From the NCBI RefSeq assembly GCF_008728515.1, contig NC_044980.1:31574290-31638289 (forward strand): a stretch of DNA of 64,000 nt, read 5' to 3'. The notes below the pieces were generated by a model that ran no database searches, was not told where the DNA came from, and saw nothing but the letters and a program-made list of their open reading frames with translations. Shown here piece after piece: positions 46,751 through 58,937 of this stretch. Within the stretch, counting starts at the first letter, position 1, and each line of letters starts with the position of its first letter. A program made the translations under genes and the position numbers. Source of the stretch: Papio anubis. Taxonomy: Eukaryota > Chordata > Mammalia > Primates > Cercopithecidae.

Positions 46751-47447
46751 AAAAGAGATTAAAAAAAAAAAGAGAGAACTAAGGTAATCTTGCCTATTCA
46801 CTCTCATTAATTCAACTATGGAGTCAATAGGTTTTTTTTTTTTTTTTTTAATGAATCCCTATCTGAATTCTTGCTCTTCAGGAATCAGAGTTTCTAAAGG
46901 TAATGTACATAAAGATAGAAATATATACTGTAATAGGTATAATTTTTTTCTCCTAGAAGAAATCACAGGAGATTAAGATAATCTGCCTTTAAATAAGGTT
47001 TTTGGTTATTTTGTAGCTTTCTGTGTTACTGAATTTCCTATTTTTTTGTATTATTTTTGAATTATATATATTTCTGAATTTTTACAGTTCCCAAGCACAT
47101 AAACTATTTTAAAAAATGTCCCTGCATAAGATAATTAAGTTTTTCAGTCTTCTTTATACATTTGTGTATTATATGTAAAAACCAACTAATAAATGCTGTA
47201 ATATTTTAAAAAAATACTGTGAAAACGGCAAAAAGAAAAAAAAACACAAAAAGAAGCATCAATGAAAATCTTTATCACATTTGAGAAAATTAAACATTCT
47301 AAGACTCCCCCAGGACTTTTCATCTGAAGAGAAAAACTATATTTAGTAAATGCAAATAAGGCTGATAATCATATGTAAACTGAGAGGATAAAAACTGCAG
47401 AATTATTTCCTATATGTTTTTATACTATACAGTTACATACTACTTAC

Positions 47448-47543
47448 CCAGCTTGGAAAATCAGACCAAGTTGGAACTCGCTGACAGAGGTCTCGAAGAA
47501 TGCGTATGATAATCACACAGGACTGCAGACCATTAGCTCTAGC
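47448..47543 (-). CDS. ZFR: ZFR coding exon (inferred exon 17), DZF domain
   Basis: This symmetrical 96-nt exon (phase 0 at both ends) encodes 32 residues, ARANGLQSCVIIIRILRDLC then QRVPTWSDFPSW. The hydrophobic CVIIIRILRDL helix and the PTW motif are hallmarks of the DZF domain shared with NF45/NF90. Because its length divides by three, skipping would keep the frame but remove a core helix. The acceptor follows a pyrimidine-rich tract (CTCAAG) and the donor TGG|GTAAGT is near-consensus. Confidence 0.96.
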
Positions 47544-48401
47544 CTTGAGAGCAACACAAAAACCAATTGAATTAATCTTAGAAATACTGAATATATCCCT
47601 TGATGAAAAAAAGTTAAAATACCACCGTTCAATGGAAGCTCAGATAAAAACAAAAACAATCACACTTAAAATTGGGTTCAATGAGCTGCCATTTACAGCA
47701 GTATTTTATGCCAGGGTTAGTATTTAAAAGCTGGTATTTAGGTCAAAGTAAACAGATTATACAAGAATAATATTTCTTGATCCCCTGTGAACCTTGACCT
47801 GTGTTCATTTAAAACAGTAAACTTAAAAAAAAAAAGTCTGCCTACATGAGAAATAAAAGAAAAAGTAAAGAGCTAAAAAGTTTGTCTAGGGACTGAAAGG
47901 TTAAGGAAATCTGTTTGGTTTCCCTTCTGTGCCTTTGCATGACTGCAAAGTCACTAAACCAAACAGCTGCTTCCTCACCTTTCACTCCCTACACTTATTA
48001 ACTTAGAGAAAGAGGGGGAAAAAAATCTTAAAACTATACACAAAGCTTTAAACACATATTCCATTATTTAAAGCAAAGTTAATCTGCAGCCTTATGGAAT
48101 ATAATATATATACACAAACATGTGATGTTCCTAAACAAGTCAACTTTAAATATAGCCACTAAAAATAAAAAATAAAAAAACCCCAACTACAAAACATTAC
48201 CCAAACCTAGGTTCATTGTCAAATTAATAATAACTGCAATATGCAGATCATCATACCCAGCTTTCTATGTTAACATATTTTCTGATATTTAAAATAGTAT
48301 CGCTTGGGCAGTCTTTTGAAATGTTTAAGCACAGTTAAACATGTTGTACTGAACTACTCTCTCATAAGGCTACAAGAAAAAAGTAAAATGATGTTCCGAA
48401 C
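47544..48401. other. ZFR intron between exons 16 and 17
   Basis: Repeat-free 858-bp intron, AT-rich. No further feature recognised. Confidence 0.6.
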
Positions 48402-48499
48402 CTGGAACCACTTAGCGTGGCGTAGAGCAGCCAGAGCGTCAAGGCATTTTTGCCTGTCCAAGACGTCCGGTGGGTCTTTCACCATACCCGAGGTTACAT
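48402..48499 (-). CDS. ZFR: ZFR coding exon (inferred exon 16), DZF domain
   Basis: This 98-nt exon has two bases completing Asp, then 32 residues from VTSGMVKDPPDVLDRQKCLD to LRHAKWFQ. In DZF proteins this DVLDRQKCLDALAALRHAKWF segment is a conserved helix pair and leads into the dimer-forming half. The acceptor is ATTTTAG. The donor CAG|GTTCGG is unusual, with T at +3 and C at +4. The exon lies 858 bp upstream of the next exon in transcript direction. Codons are intact. Confidence 0.95.
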
Positions 48500-48987
48500 C
48501 TAAAATGGATTGAATTGGCAAAATGCAGTGAGGAATGGGTGTTTGACCAGGTGAGCAAGACACTTCCTTAAGGTAGCATCAGTGTCACATGAGCCATTTG
48601 AGAGCTTGTCAGCACTTTAATATACCCACGGAGATATTTTCAACAAATTTACATAATCCAATGTGAGGAACAAAAGAAAGGTTAACTTAAACTCTTAATT
48701 TAGTAATATAATAAACATTTTCTGGAAATATAAACCCTACCCACCAAAACGAAAACTGAAGGGAAGATTACTGGACACAGTGCACTAGCACAAAGACAAC
48801 AAGACAAGAGGGAACACAAAAATCCACCTTAATAAATGAGAATGTACAATAAACTACTGAGTTTGTTCAGTACTCTAAATGGTCCTAAGTTATTCCGGAG
48901 CTAATATAACAAAGAACTGATGATAAATATAGAATGCTTAATAGTTGTAGTTACAGAAAAAAAGGAAGAACCCAAAACAGGCATTTC

Positions 48988-49286
48988 TTTTTTTTTTTTT
49001 TTTTTTTTGAAACAGAGTGTCGCTCTGTTGCCCAGGCTGGAGTGCACGATCTCAGATCATTGCAATCTCTGCCTCCTGGGTTCAAGCGATTCTCCTGTCT
49101 CAACCTCCCAAGTAGCTGGGATTACAGGTGTGCACCACCACGCCCGGCTAATTTTTTGTATTTTTAATAGAGACGAGGTTTCACCATGTTGGCCAGGCTG
49201 TTTTTTAACTCCTGACCTCAAGTGATCCGCCCGCCTCGGCCTCCCAAAGTGCTAGGATTACAGGCGTGAGCCACTGTGCCCGGCCC
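48988..49286 (-). mobile_element. Alu (AluS/Y-like)
   Basis: Full length, ending GAGCCACTGTGCCCGGCC, with target-site duplication CCAAAACAGGCATTTCT on both sides. Confidence 0.94.
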
Positions 49287-50383
49287 AAAACAGGCATTTC
49301 TAAAAGTTTAACGCTCTCCCTTCCACAGGAAAATTTTAGTTATCAGAGTATGAAATGCCCTTTAAAATTTAAAGTTCCCATAAAGTATTTCAAAAAATGA
49401 TAGAAGAGAAACAATAGGCAAGCAGAACAGGGAATAGGAACTAGCATGGTTAAACAGAATTAAGAGTGGAAAAGATGCAACAAACAGCATCCTGTGATGA
49501 TAGATGTGTAGGGTCTTTAAGCTAATTAAAACATAAATGAGCTACACAAAACTTGAGAATATATGAAACTAAACCAGGACAAGAAGTTAACTTTACATTA
49601 ATAAGTCATTCATAAAAGTAGACAAAGGGCTATCTTTATATCCATCTAAACATCTGTAAAATGTGTATATTAACAGCAAATCTGCTAATCAAGCTATTAA
49701 TAAGCAAATGGCAATTATTCCAATCTAACTCACAGCTCTCAGTGATTTAAATAGTATGAATATTTTCTCAGTATAGAAAAATTATATTATCTATTAAATA
49801 TAATAGTCCTTTGGAAATTATGAGGCATTTAGAATACAGTTTAATAATTGAGTATATAAAACGAATATGGACAAAAGAAAAAATGCACGATAAAAGTAAG
49901 AAAAAGTGAATTATCTTAAGAGTACTAGTTGCAGTTCTGGTCAAGTTACTCATACCTCATTATAAGCATTCAGGTATCTTAAAAGGTAACTTGTTCTTAT
50001 TTTGAGTAGATTACATATAAAAAACGTATTTTGAAACTGACAGAATTCCATTCTCTAAGGTTTCTTTTTCTTAGTTTTTTACTCCTCAAGTAATCAGATG
50101 AAAATCTGTGTCCACAGATTTTTCAGAAGATATATTTAGAGGAAAGACTTACAGATAATCAAGGAAAACTGTGTGGCATTTTGAGAATAAACACTAAAAG
50201 AGGAATTTGGTGCTAAAAAGAAGCTATCAAGACAAAAATATTAGTACTTTCAAAACTTGTAAGACCAACTATTGAACCTAGAAATAACCTGAACATAAGA
50301 AATGAACTAGTCTGTTAGGAATAGATAAGGAAAAGGGACACAAGAAAGCACAGCTAACTATGAAGTTTTAAAAAAGAAAAAAA

Positions 50384-50710
50384 GGCCAGGCGCAGTGGCT
50401 CACACCTGTAATCCTAGCACTTTAGGAGGCTGAGGCAAGTGGATCATCTGAGGTCAGGAGTTCGAGACTAGTCTGGCCAACATGGTGAAACTCCATCTCT
50501 ACTCAAAAATACAAAAATTAGCTGGGCGTGATGGCATGTGCCTGTGGTCCCAGCTATTCAGCTACTTGGGAGGCTGAGGCATGAGAATTGCTTGAACCTG
50601 GGAGGTGGAGGTTGCAGTGAGCCGAGATTGTACTGCTGCACTCCAGCCTGGGTGACAGAGCAACTGTCTCAAAAACAAAACAAAACAAAGCAAAACAAAA
50701 CAAAATCCCT
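50384..50710 (+). mobile_element. Alu (AluS-like)
   Basis: Starts GGCCAGGCGCAGTGGCTCAC; the tail is an AAAAC repeat. Confidence 0.9.
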
Positions 50711-50992
50711 CACACACAAAAAAGAAAAAGCTGACTTCCCCAAAGCAGTAGCATAACATGCTAAAGGACCTCTTTCTATGTCCCTTATTTACTTACATTT
50801 GCTAAAGCTAGAATACAAATAGGTGACAATGTGCAATCTCTTTCTAAAATGTTTCTAAATTTCTAATGTTAATTCACAATTTTATTTCCTCCAATATGCA
50901 AGAAAATTTTGTTTTGCACATAAGCATTCATAACTTTGGAAATTTTAATCTATGATATAAATTCAAAGATGCCAAGACACCTATTGCAATTT

Positions 50993-51155
50993 TTTTTTTT
51001 CTTTGAGATGGAGTTTCACTCTTGTCGCCCAGGCCAGAGTGCAATGGCATGATCTCGGCTCACTGCAATCTACACCTCCCGGATTCAAGCAATTCTCCTG
51101 CCTCAGCCTCTCGAGTAGCTGGGATTACAGGCGCCTGCCACCACGCCCAGCTAAT
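50993..51155 (-). mobile_element. 5'-truncated Alu
   Basis: Runs from the poly(T) head to CCACGCCCAGCTAAT and stops in the left monomer. Target-site duplication ACCTATTGCAATTT flanks it, so it was short when it inserted. Confidence 0.92.
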
Positions 51156-53872
51156 ACCTATTGCAATTTAAAAACAAAATACAGCTATAAGTAGAAAATT
51201 TTTGTTAAATTTAGTGTGGATTTTTGTACCCATTTTCTATTTCAAGTAGATTAACCCCTTAGATATATTCTGCTAAAATCGTATTTGTTGCCTAACACCC
51301 AGTTAACAAAGCAAAACAAAAACCAGTTAATTTATAAAAACAAAATGCTAATTCTTGTTCTACATGAATGTATTTCACAGATTTTAAGGGGTTAATCACC
51401 AATTAGAAGACATGCTGTGTCCACACTATTTTATGATTAAATGTTAATGGGAATATATTAATTCAAATTAACATGGTCATGTAAAATATATAACCCACTC
51501 AACCATTTAAAAACTAGTGTGAACACTGCTCAATTCTAGAAGAGACGAAGACAAAACAAACAAAACAGTCACACAAAGGACAATAAATGCCAGGCTCTGC
51601 ATCCAAAATCCCTCCTTCATCAAATGGCAGATGTGACACTGAGCTTTTGAAAACCTTGGTCAAAAATCCTTCCGATGTCTTGGCAGCAACCCCTGACAGG
51701 ATCAATCCCCTCTGTTAGAAGGCTTTGGACCGGGCCTGATAAGCTACAGGTGGGAAAAAACACACACAATACTTAACGTGCTGCAGAAAAGATTCTGTAG
51801 CAAGGGTTAGAGCATTCTGAACATTTCAAGCTTAAAGTCAATTAAATGTTTACTTAATGTTTAACTGTCAAACACAGTATCATAAAACAGATCTGTCATG
51901 CGTTTAACAGTTATTTGGACAATGTAATCATTTCCTTTATTAAATAATTTTTGGTATTAAAAAGGACCATTATGCATTAAAGAAGCTACCACACAATGCA
52001 CAAGTAGTAACTCTCATGATTCACAATTGTTCTTCCGGCAAAGCCTTCCTTAACCCCTGTACTAACTCCCCAAAGCAAGCTATAGGCTTTAAATGATTTT
52101 AAGACACAGAGCATTGGGAGCTGCAGTGAGAGAGAATACATACCGTTATTCTGCAGCAAGAAAGAAGCAATCTTCATAATGAAGCTAAAGACATGGTTTA
52201 CTGCAGTTATCTGCAGCAAGGAACACTATCAATGTTTCTACACTTTGACACATCCAACTTTTCAGCTCAGTGTCTTGAAGCAAAATCTCTCCATTTTGGA
52301 CTGACCATTTTCCTCGTCATATTTACGAAATTCAGAACAATAATTCTAACTCAAGTCTGGGTCAGACAAAAATATAATTTTGTTTCCTTTAGAAGGGATA
52401 GGTTATCAAATAATTTACTGCAAATATGATACTATTCACTTTAGACTTTTACAACATAAAATGGCTTGATACTGTACAAATTTAATTAAGTATAAATATA
52501 ACTGAACAAAATGTATTCTGAAATAAAGTTAAATGGTTATAATTTTACACTAAATATAGAAACATTTATAATATGTCATATTAGTTTTATGAAATCCCAT
52601 ATGCTGTATATGACCTGACCAGATTGACTCAGGAACTGTCTCTCCAGCGACACCCATGGCCAGACCTTGAGTAGAAACTCATGTTCACATAAGAAAATCC
52701 TTTACACAAAACTCATTTAAGATGCAAAGCTTAAGATATAAATATCATCTGATTATGGTATACATGCAAAGTATGTAAAATTAGACATCTCCCAATGGCA
52801 TTTTTGGTAAAATGTTCTTTTCCTGGGTTGTGAAAAGCCCAGTGTCTTAAAAAAATTGCTCTAAGAAAACAAATTTAAAGAAACAGTAATTGAGAGACTA
52901 CTGATGCTATTTTATACAAATTAATTTTAATATTAAGTATGTAGTACCCTCTTCCTCCTCAACCTGTATCACAAAGAAATATTAGTGTAGACTGTTACTC
53001 CATACTCAACAAGATGTATAAAAACATGAAAGGAAACAAAGTAAATTTTATCTGACCCATAAAACAACAGAACCAACATACTGCAGACACTGATCATGCT
53101 TTTCAGCTTAAAAGCTTTTGAAGCTCTGAAAATGTTACAGAATAGTCCCTAAAGCAACATTGCTGGCACCAGCAGGATTTCATATTCTATAGTTGTAAAT
53201 TAAGTTTAAAAACCCTGAATTGTGCTGTGACTCACTATCTACATTTACAGTTTATTTTTCAGTATCTCAAGTGTGATATTAGGGTCAAATGTCCAAATCC
53301 TCCTGCATTAGGATGTTCTGCATTTATGAAAGCGCTCCAAGCCAAAGAGCAACCTCAGAGAACTAGAAATATTTACCACAGGACAAGCCAAATCCACTAT
53401 CACATATCTAAAAATGCCTCTTAAAAACATGTGTTATGAATACTTAGCCAATTTTGTTTGTGAAAACTCTTGTCTTTTTTGTAAGACAAGGCAAGAGCAA
53501 AAACTTCTTAATGCCAAGTTAAAGTTGTGTCCCCCTAGTCACTAGCAACATTTTAAAACCATTTTTTCATGCATTGACTATGCCAGTAAAAATAATTTTG
53601 AAGTTTTTTTCCAGAAATCTGAGGTTAGCAAGAAAAGAAAGAAATCAAGAAAATCAATCATACCATAGTGTTTTATATAAAAATACATCACTAAAAAGAG
53701 CATTTACTCTGTGGGAAATTAACTTAGGCAAAACCGGTTGCTAAATAAGTCAAATCTATCAAATTCACATGTAATGCCAGCATGTTGCCTTCTAGGGCTT
53801 AATACCATCTTAAAGAGTAGATAAATTAAAAAAAAAGTTAATAGAAAGTAAAAAGTTTAATGGCTTTCCAAC

Positions 53873-54014
53873 CTCCTTCCCTCATGTTCTCTTCTCGAAT
53901 AATTGGAGATGTCAGGGTGATAGTGACTTGCATTTTGGGTTCCACACATGAATTCAAAATTATTGCCGCTTCAGATACAGCACATTTTATGTCATACTTC
54001 TCAGGGCTTATAAC
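53873..54014 (-). CDS. ZFR: ZFR coding exon (inferred exon 15), DZF domain
   Basis: This 142-nt exon encodes 47 residues ([20 protein letters not shown] through [10 protein letters not shown]) plus the first base of a split Asp codon. It forms the central beta-strand region of the DZF domain, with the strand motif [10 protein letters not shown]. The acceptor ACACAG is good. The donor is GGAG|GTTGG, poor beyond the GT; it is fixed because only this GT rejoins in frame with the next exon to give REG-D-VTSG. No frameshift or stop is seen. Confidence 0.95.
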
Positions 54015-54559
54015 CTGTGTAATGAAGATTATAAGAAACAAATTGGATTGGATCTGTTGTATTAACAAACAAAAGCAGTTTCATTATGGCTCTTTCACTC
54101 TCTCACTAGCCTAACCATTCTATATGAGGACTAGATCATATACTGCTCCTTCTAGGAAGCCCTGCCATACATGCCAGTATTATTAGTCTTACTTTCAACT
54201 TTCAGAATGCTGTGTTGAATATTTACCATTGTTTGTATTGTGAGTTATTTGTACATACGTATGTCTTAGATGATAAATTCTTGGATAAAAGCAACACTGT
54301 CATATTTATAACATATTTGCATAATTTGAATGAAGCTAAAATAGCTACCTGACCTTAAAAGGAGCTACAATTTAACTATTGCCATATTGTACATTTTCTG
54401 TGAAATCCTCATTTTATCAGGGAGCAGAAAGTCTCAGTCAATATCCAGAAAAACCAGGATTTGCTGTAATTTGGTAGACACATTAGCTCCATTTTATATG
54501 AACAAATGAAGACTCTACAAAAACTACATACAGTATTTACAGTATAGTATCTAGGTTTA

Positions 54560-54740
54560 AATCCTAGTTCTAATAGTTTACCAGTGATGCGATGACAGAC
54601 AAATTATTTAACTACCCTGCATCTATTTCTGTAAGATGGAGAAAATAATTGTACCTAACCTATAGGGTGGCTGGAAGATTAAATGAATCAACTATATAAA
54701 GCACTTAATATAGTATTATGTAAGTATTAACTATAAATTA
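54560..54740 (+). mobile_element. MIR element
   Basis: Text AAATCCTAGTTCTAATAG, GACAAATTATTTAACT, CTGTAAGATGGAGAAAATAA and GGAAGATTAAATGA is typical of a decayed MIR in sense orientation. Confidence 0.75.
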
Positions 54741-55305
54741 ATTTTAGTTCACTTGCTTATCCACTTGAAGAGTATTTCACTTCTAGCTTAACTGGCTGTT
54801 AGTTATTTAGTTATGACATATTCCCTGGTTTGCAATTTTACTAAGCACCACAATTAGGATCAAGATGTTTATCGCAAATTCTATGATTCTTCCAAGGCCT
54901 CCAAACCTTTTCTTTTCCCCCTTCATTGCCCTAGCAGCCTCAACAGGAGTACGAAGTAACACACAACAAAGCCAATTCTGCTGGCTCCTGATAATTTAAA
55001 AAAAGACTCATCTACAATAAAAAATTTCCCATCTGGAATAATAGTAATATAAAACAAGCAACAGCAAGTGCCAGAGTTGTCAGAGTTTTAAGTTTAATAG
55101 TGTGCTTCACTGTCCCTTTTGTCATAGGCTGCTTTGCTACAGTAAGGTACTGTTGTAATTCACTACTGCAGAACACACATTACCAATGAAATCTGATTCC
55201 TTGAATTTAGAATGCTTCATTAAATTGCAAGTTTTATACCCTCAATTATTAAAGGAATCACTACTTTAAATCTCATTCTGACAAGGCTAATATATAAAAT
55301 TTTTT

Positions 55306-55602
55306 TTTTTTTTTTTTTTTTGAGACGGAGTCTCGCTGTGTCTCCCAGGCTGGAGTGCAGTGGCGTGATCTTGGCTCACTGCAAGCTCCGCCTCCCGGGT
55401 TCACGCCATTCTCCCGCCTCAGCCTCCCAAGTAGCTGAGACTACAGGCGCCCGCCACCACGCCCGGCTAGTTTTTTGTATTTTTAGTAGAGACAGGGTTT
55501 CACCATGTTAGCCAGGATAGTCTCCATCTCCTGACCTCGTGATCCACCCGCCTCGGCCTCCCAAAGTGCTGGGATTACAGGCTTGAGCCACCGCGCCCGG
55601 CC
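55306..55602 (-). mobile_element. AluY (young, AluYR-like)
   Basis: Full length, ends GGCTTGAGCCACCGCG then CCCGGCC. Target-site duplication TATATAAAATTTTT is read at both sides. Confidence 0.95.
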
Positions 55603-56220
55603 TATATAAAATTTTTGTAAATTTTTGTAAATTTAAGCTTAACAAAAAGTTTGCTTTTGTAGGACCCAAATAAAATATTCTATTAGTTTTGCATTGCCAT
55701 GTTTTGCTGGATGGAGACAAGAGAAGTATTTCCTACCATTATAAACATGCAGAAAACTGAAAATATTCACAATATAACTGGGGAAATTCAAATCAGAAAG
55801 ACTACTTTAGTTACTATATTTTATTAAAAGCATTCAAATAGACAAGAGGTTCATGAATTTAAAAAATTTAACCTTGCTACACATGGGATTTTATTTTTAA
55901 AATCACTTTGTCCTAACAACTGCCTTCTTATGATTCAAGTCTTGGAAAAAGAACAAGAAAAGGAAGGCATTTGCTGCAATTTTACATTTTTAAATACATC
56001 AGCAAGATGGCTTCATGCCAAATACAATCACTATAAAACCTAAAAAAGATGAAGTAGAAAATAGTTTCATCAGTTTGCATAATCAAACAAAAAAACTCAA
56101 TACAGAAAGTCAAGCCAAAATTTTAAAGGCTGGCTTAGGTTTAAACTGAAGCACAGTCAGTCCTGCCAAAAACTTCTGAACCAGACAAGGGGTAAAAATT
56201 AACATTTCCATAATACTTAC

Positions 56221-56371
56221 AGCAAGCTGTTTGGGTAGGTTTTCTGCAATACGGCTTAATAATGTCTTTGAAGGTTTCTCTGAGCACAGCAAAACAAGGT
56301 TGACATTTCTATCTCCTCGGAGAAGTAATCCTTTTGCCAATACTCCCACTCGCAAAACTCCTTTCAAAGCT
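56221..56371 (-). CDS. ZFR: ZFR coding exon (inferred exon 14), DZF nucleotidyltransferase-like core
   Basis: This 151-nt exon encodes 50 residues from ALKGVLRVGV to AENLPKQLA, with one leading base that completes Arg. It carries the part of the DZF fold that resembles the nucleotidyltransferase glycine loop and beta strand: AKGLLLRGDRNVNLVLLC. Active nucleotidyltransferases usually have Asp-x-Asp after this loop; here the equivalent residues read Asn-Val-Asn. That fits the known view that DZF proteins are inactive and use the fold for dimerisation. The Asn-Val-Asn equivalence is my alignment by eye. The donor GCT|GTAAGT and acceptor CTGCAG are strong. Confidence 0.96.
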
Positions 56372-57142
56372 CTGCAGTAAAATAAAATTATATTATGATA
56401 TTTCTCTGCTTAACCAGAAGCATAATATTCTGTAAACATACAATAGTAAGTGAAATAACTTTTATACCATTAAAATTTCCACCAACTGCAGTAGAAAGAC
56501 ATCCAGCATTTTTAGAACTATACTTCATTTAAGCAATGTGGATTAAAAAAAAAAAAAAAAAAAAAGAGCTAAGTTCTTTACAGAAAGACAACTGCAAAGC
56601 AATGGACATTAACACTTCTGTTTCTTATTTCACAAGTCAGAATAATAAGAGCCATGTTTAATGTAATACAAAAATATTTTCAAATGGTAAAAGGAAAATA
56701 AAAAGCTACAGCTAATAATGCAAACTTGATATACAGACATTGCTAAAGCTTAGGCTTACTCATGCTTTACTGTCAGTGCTTTAAGGGAATAGTTATTAAA
56801 ACAAAGACTGAGTGTGGGGCAGAAGCAACAAATAAATCAAAACAGAAAAATCGCAGCTGAATACAACTGTAAAACTATAATGGCTGCTTTGAAATACTCA
56901 AAATAGTTTATATAAACTTAAAATGAGTACAATTACAAGGTTAGAGACCACATGTGTTTGTGGAACTGTGTATTTCTATTTTTGCAAGTAGCAGCTGAAT
57001 ACACGAAATATCTAACACAGGCATGGTTAAAATACATAGAACTCACACCAGAGTTATCAGTCATAAGCTATATTTCAAATGTAAGAAGTCCACATAAGAA
57101 AAAACAAAATTATAGATATGGTAAATAACTTTCAAAACACAC
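56372..57142. other. ZFR intron between exons 13 and 14
   Basis: A 771-bp intron without interspersed repeats. It has an A-tract of about 21 near 56546-56566. Otherwise nothing is recognised. Confidence 0.6.
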
Positions 57143-57348
57143 CTGTCTTTACCTCCCTCTTTTTTATCATCTCCCTCTTTGTTCTTGTTCTTCTCATGTT
57201 CAGACAAACTGTCTGAAACTAGTTTTAAGGCACGTTCAGTAATAGAAACAATTTTCTGAACTGCCTGTAACTCTTCTTCAGTTGGATAAATGGTGGCATG
57301 TTTTGTCATTACATAACGGTCGTCAGATGAGTCAGGACGACGTAAGGG
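57143..57348 (-). CDS. ZFR: ZFR coding exon (inferred exon 13), start of DZF domain
   Basis: This 206-nt exon encodes 68 residues plus two bases of a split Arg codon. It starts PLRRPDSSDDRYVMTKHATI; the DZF domain opens near the DDRYVMTKHATIYPTEEE segment and continues with an amphipathic helix around AVQKIVSITERALKLVSDSL. It ends in a Lys/Glu/Asp-rich acidic-basic loop (HEKNKNKEGDDKKEGGKD) that interrupts the fold. The acceptor is CTGCAG. The donor is CAG|GTGTGT, weaker than consensus at positions +3 and +4. The intron to the next exon is 771 bp. The Arg codon is completed by the first base of the exon at 56371. Confidence 0.96.
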
Positions 57349-58023
57349 CTGCAGAGAAACAAAGTTGCTCAATTTAAAAAAATGTTTCCTGAGCAAAAGC
57401 AAATGGTATTTTTCAACTATACATATTTGTTGTATCTTCTCAATAAGAAAGGTTTTATCTTCTTTTTCCATTTCAGTAAAAACGAAAATGCAAACTATGG
57501 AAAGTTATACCATCAAGACTATATGTATGTATGCATGCATGCATGTATACCCACTTTGCCTTTGCCTCAAAACAAGTAACATTATAATACATATAAACCT
57601 AAAGCTATGAAAATGCTCTTTACTCAACTTTAAAAACCAGTGATTCTGAAACTTTGCTTTTAGTAGTTTAAGTCTTACAACTGTCAACCCTCTGAGCAAA
57701 GATAAATGAGAATAGGTTAAAGAAGAGAAGTCTATTTTCTTGTAACTGCTCTACAGAGAAACAAATCTTGTTTTTGGTAGACTGAACTTACACAAGATGT
57801 CCCTTTTACCCAGCTTCTGTACAACACAAACTCTCAAGATGCAGATTTTTCCTATAGTCTTAATAACATCAACTCTGGGGCTTATCTTAAACTATTTTAT
57901 CTATCCCTTATCTTTCACTCAATTTAGAAGTAGTAGGTTTTAGATGGTCAAAACTGGAAGAAGGAAAAAAAGATTCTAAGCCACTGGTAATGGAAAAATA
58001 AGAATACATTTCTTTTTATTAAA

Positions 58024-58147
58024 AATAGACACTGGGTCTCACCATGTTGCCCAGGCTAGTCTTGAACTTCTGGCATCAAGCCATCCTTTCACCTTGGTCT
58101 TCCCAAAGTAGACTGGGGTTATAGGCATGAGCCACTGCACCCAGACC
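58024..58147 (-). mobile_element. Alu monomer fragment
   Basis: Truncated copy from ACACTGGGTCTCACCATG to GAGCCACTGCACCCAGACC, opposite in orientation to the fragment at 58200. Confidence 0.8.
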
Positions 58148-58199
58148 AGTAAGAATAACTCTAAAGACAAAGCAGTTGCCTTTGACATCAGTTGTTCCT

Positions 58200-58290
58200 G
58201 AAAGGTATAGCAACTCATGCCTGTGTCCCAGCTACTCGGGAAGCTGAGGCTGCGGTGAGCTATGATCATGCCACTGCACTCCAGAGGAAA
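58200..58290 (+). mobile_element. Alu fragment
   Basis: Partial Alu with an internal deletion: CAACTCATGCCTGTGTCCC joins directly to the right-hand part GAGGCTGCGGTGAGCTATG. Confidence 0.75.
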
Positions 58291-58533
58291 AATAAGAAAA
58301 GAAACAAGAAAAAAAATTAGTTGTTCCTGCTAATGTAAGGAAAACCAAAGGCAAGAGTCTCATGTGAAAAAACAGTTGGCATAAAAAGCTCTGTTCCCAT
58401 TTAGCATATACTGAAAATAAGAAAGATTCCCAGAAATTCTATGAGGTCCTTATACAGAAGACACAGGAAACATATATTTCCTTCCTGTAAAAAATGGAGG
58501 AAAGATCCTAAATCACATTAAAAACTTGTATCA

Positions 58534-58826
58534 AGTTGGGTGCAGTGGCTCATGCCTGTAATCCCAGAATTTTGGGAGGCCCAGGTGGATGGATCTCCTG
58601 AGCTCAGGAGTTCAAGACCAGCCTGGCCAACATGGCGAAACTCTGTCTCCACTAAAAATACAAAAATTAGCCAGGTGTGGTGGTGAGCGCCTGTAATCCC
58701 AGTTACTTGGGAGGTTGAGGCAGGAGAATTGCTTGAACCTGGGAAGTGCAGGTTGCATACAGTGAGCCGAGATCACACCATTGCACTCCAGCCTGGGCGA
58801 CAGAGCAAGACTCTGTCTCAAAAAAA
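58534..58826 (+). mobile_element. Alu (AluS-like)
   Basis: Starts AGTTGGGTGCAGTGGCTCAT and ends CTCAAAAAAACTG. It lies only 112 bp from exon 12. Confidence 0.9.
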
Positions 58827-58937
58827 CTGTCAAGATTACAAGTATTAAGTCTAAAAATTAGCCCCTCCAAAATTGTTTTCTTCTAATGCTGAACCAGTCA
58901 AACTTTCACCCCTTATATCACCAATGTGGATACTCAC

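Larger units (their letters stand above)
34742..47447. other. ZFR intron between exons 17 and 18 (largest complete intron)
   Basis: This 12.7-kb intron is filled with Alu copies, L1 and a Tigger fragment (listed separately). Unique stretches with nothing recognised are 35640-36040, 37107-37980, 39085-39740, 40900-41300, 41590-42600 and 46750-47447. Confidence 0.6.
48500..53872. other. ZFR intron between exons 15 and 16
   Basis: A 5.4-kb intron. Three Alus lie at 48988-51155; the 51.2-53.8 kb part is unique AT-rich sequence with no recognisable repeat or exon. Short open frames there have no family resemblance. Confidence 0.6.
54015..56220. other. ZFR intron between exons 14 and 15
   Basis: Mostly unique AT-rich sequence with one MIR and one young AluY (both listed). 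No exon-like frame. Confidence 0.6.
57349..58937. other. ZFR intron between exons 12 and 13
   Basis: Apart from a short (ATGC)n-like tract near 57521-57551 the first half is unique AT-rich sequence. Alu fragments fill 58024-58826. No exon is recognised. Confidence 0.6.

Noticed and set aside
51514..51705. Possible extra ZFR exon in the exon 15/16 intron
   Set aside because: The frame has no similarity to ZFR, and the flanking exons already join in phase without it.
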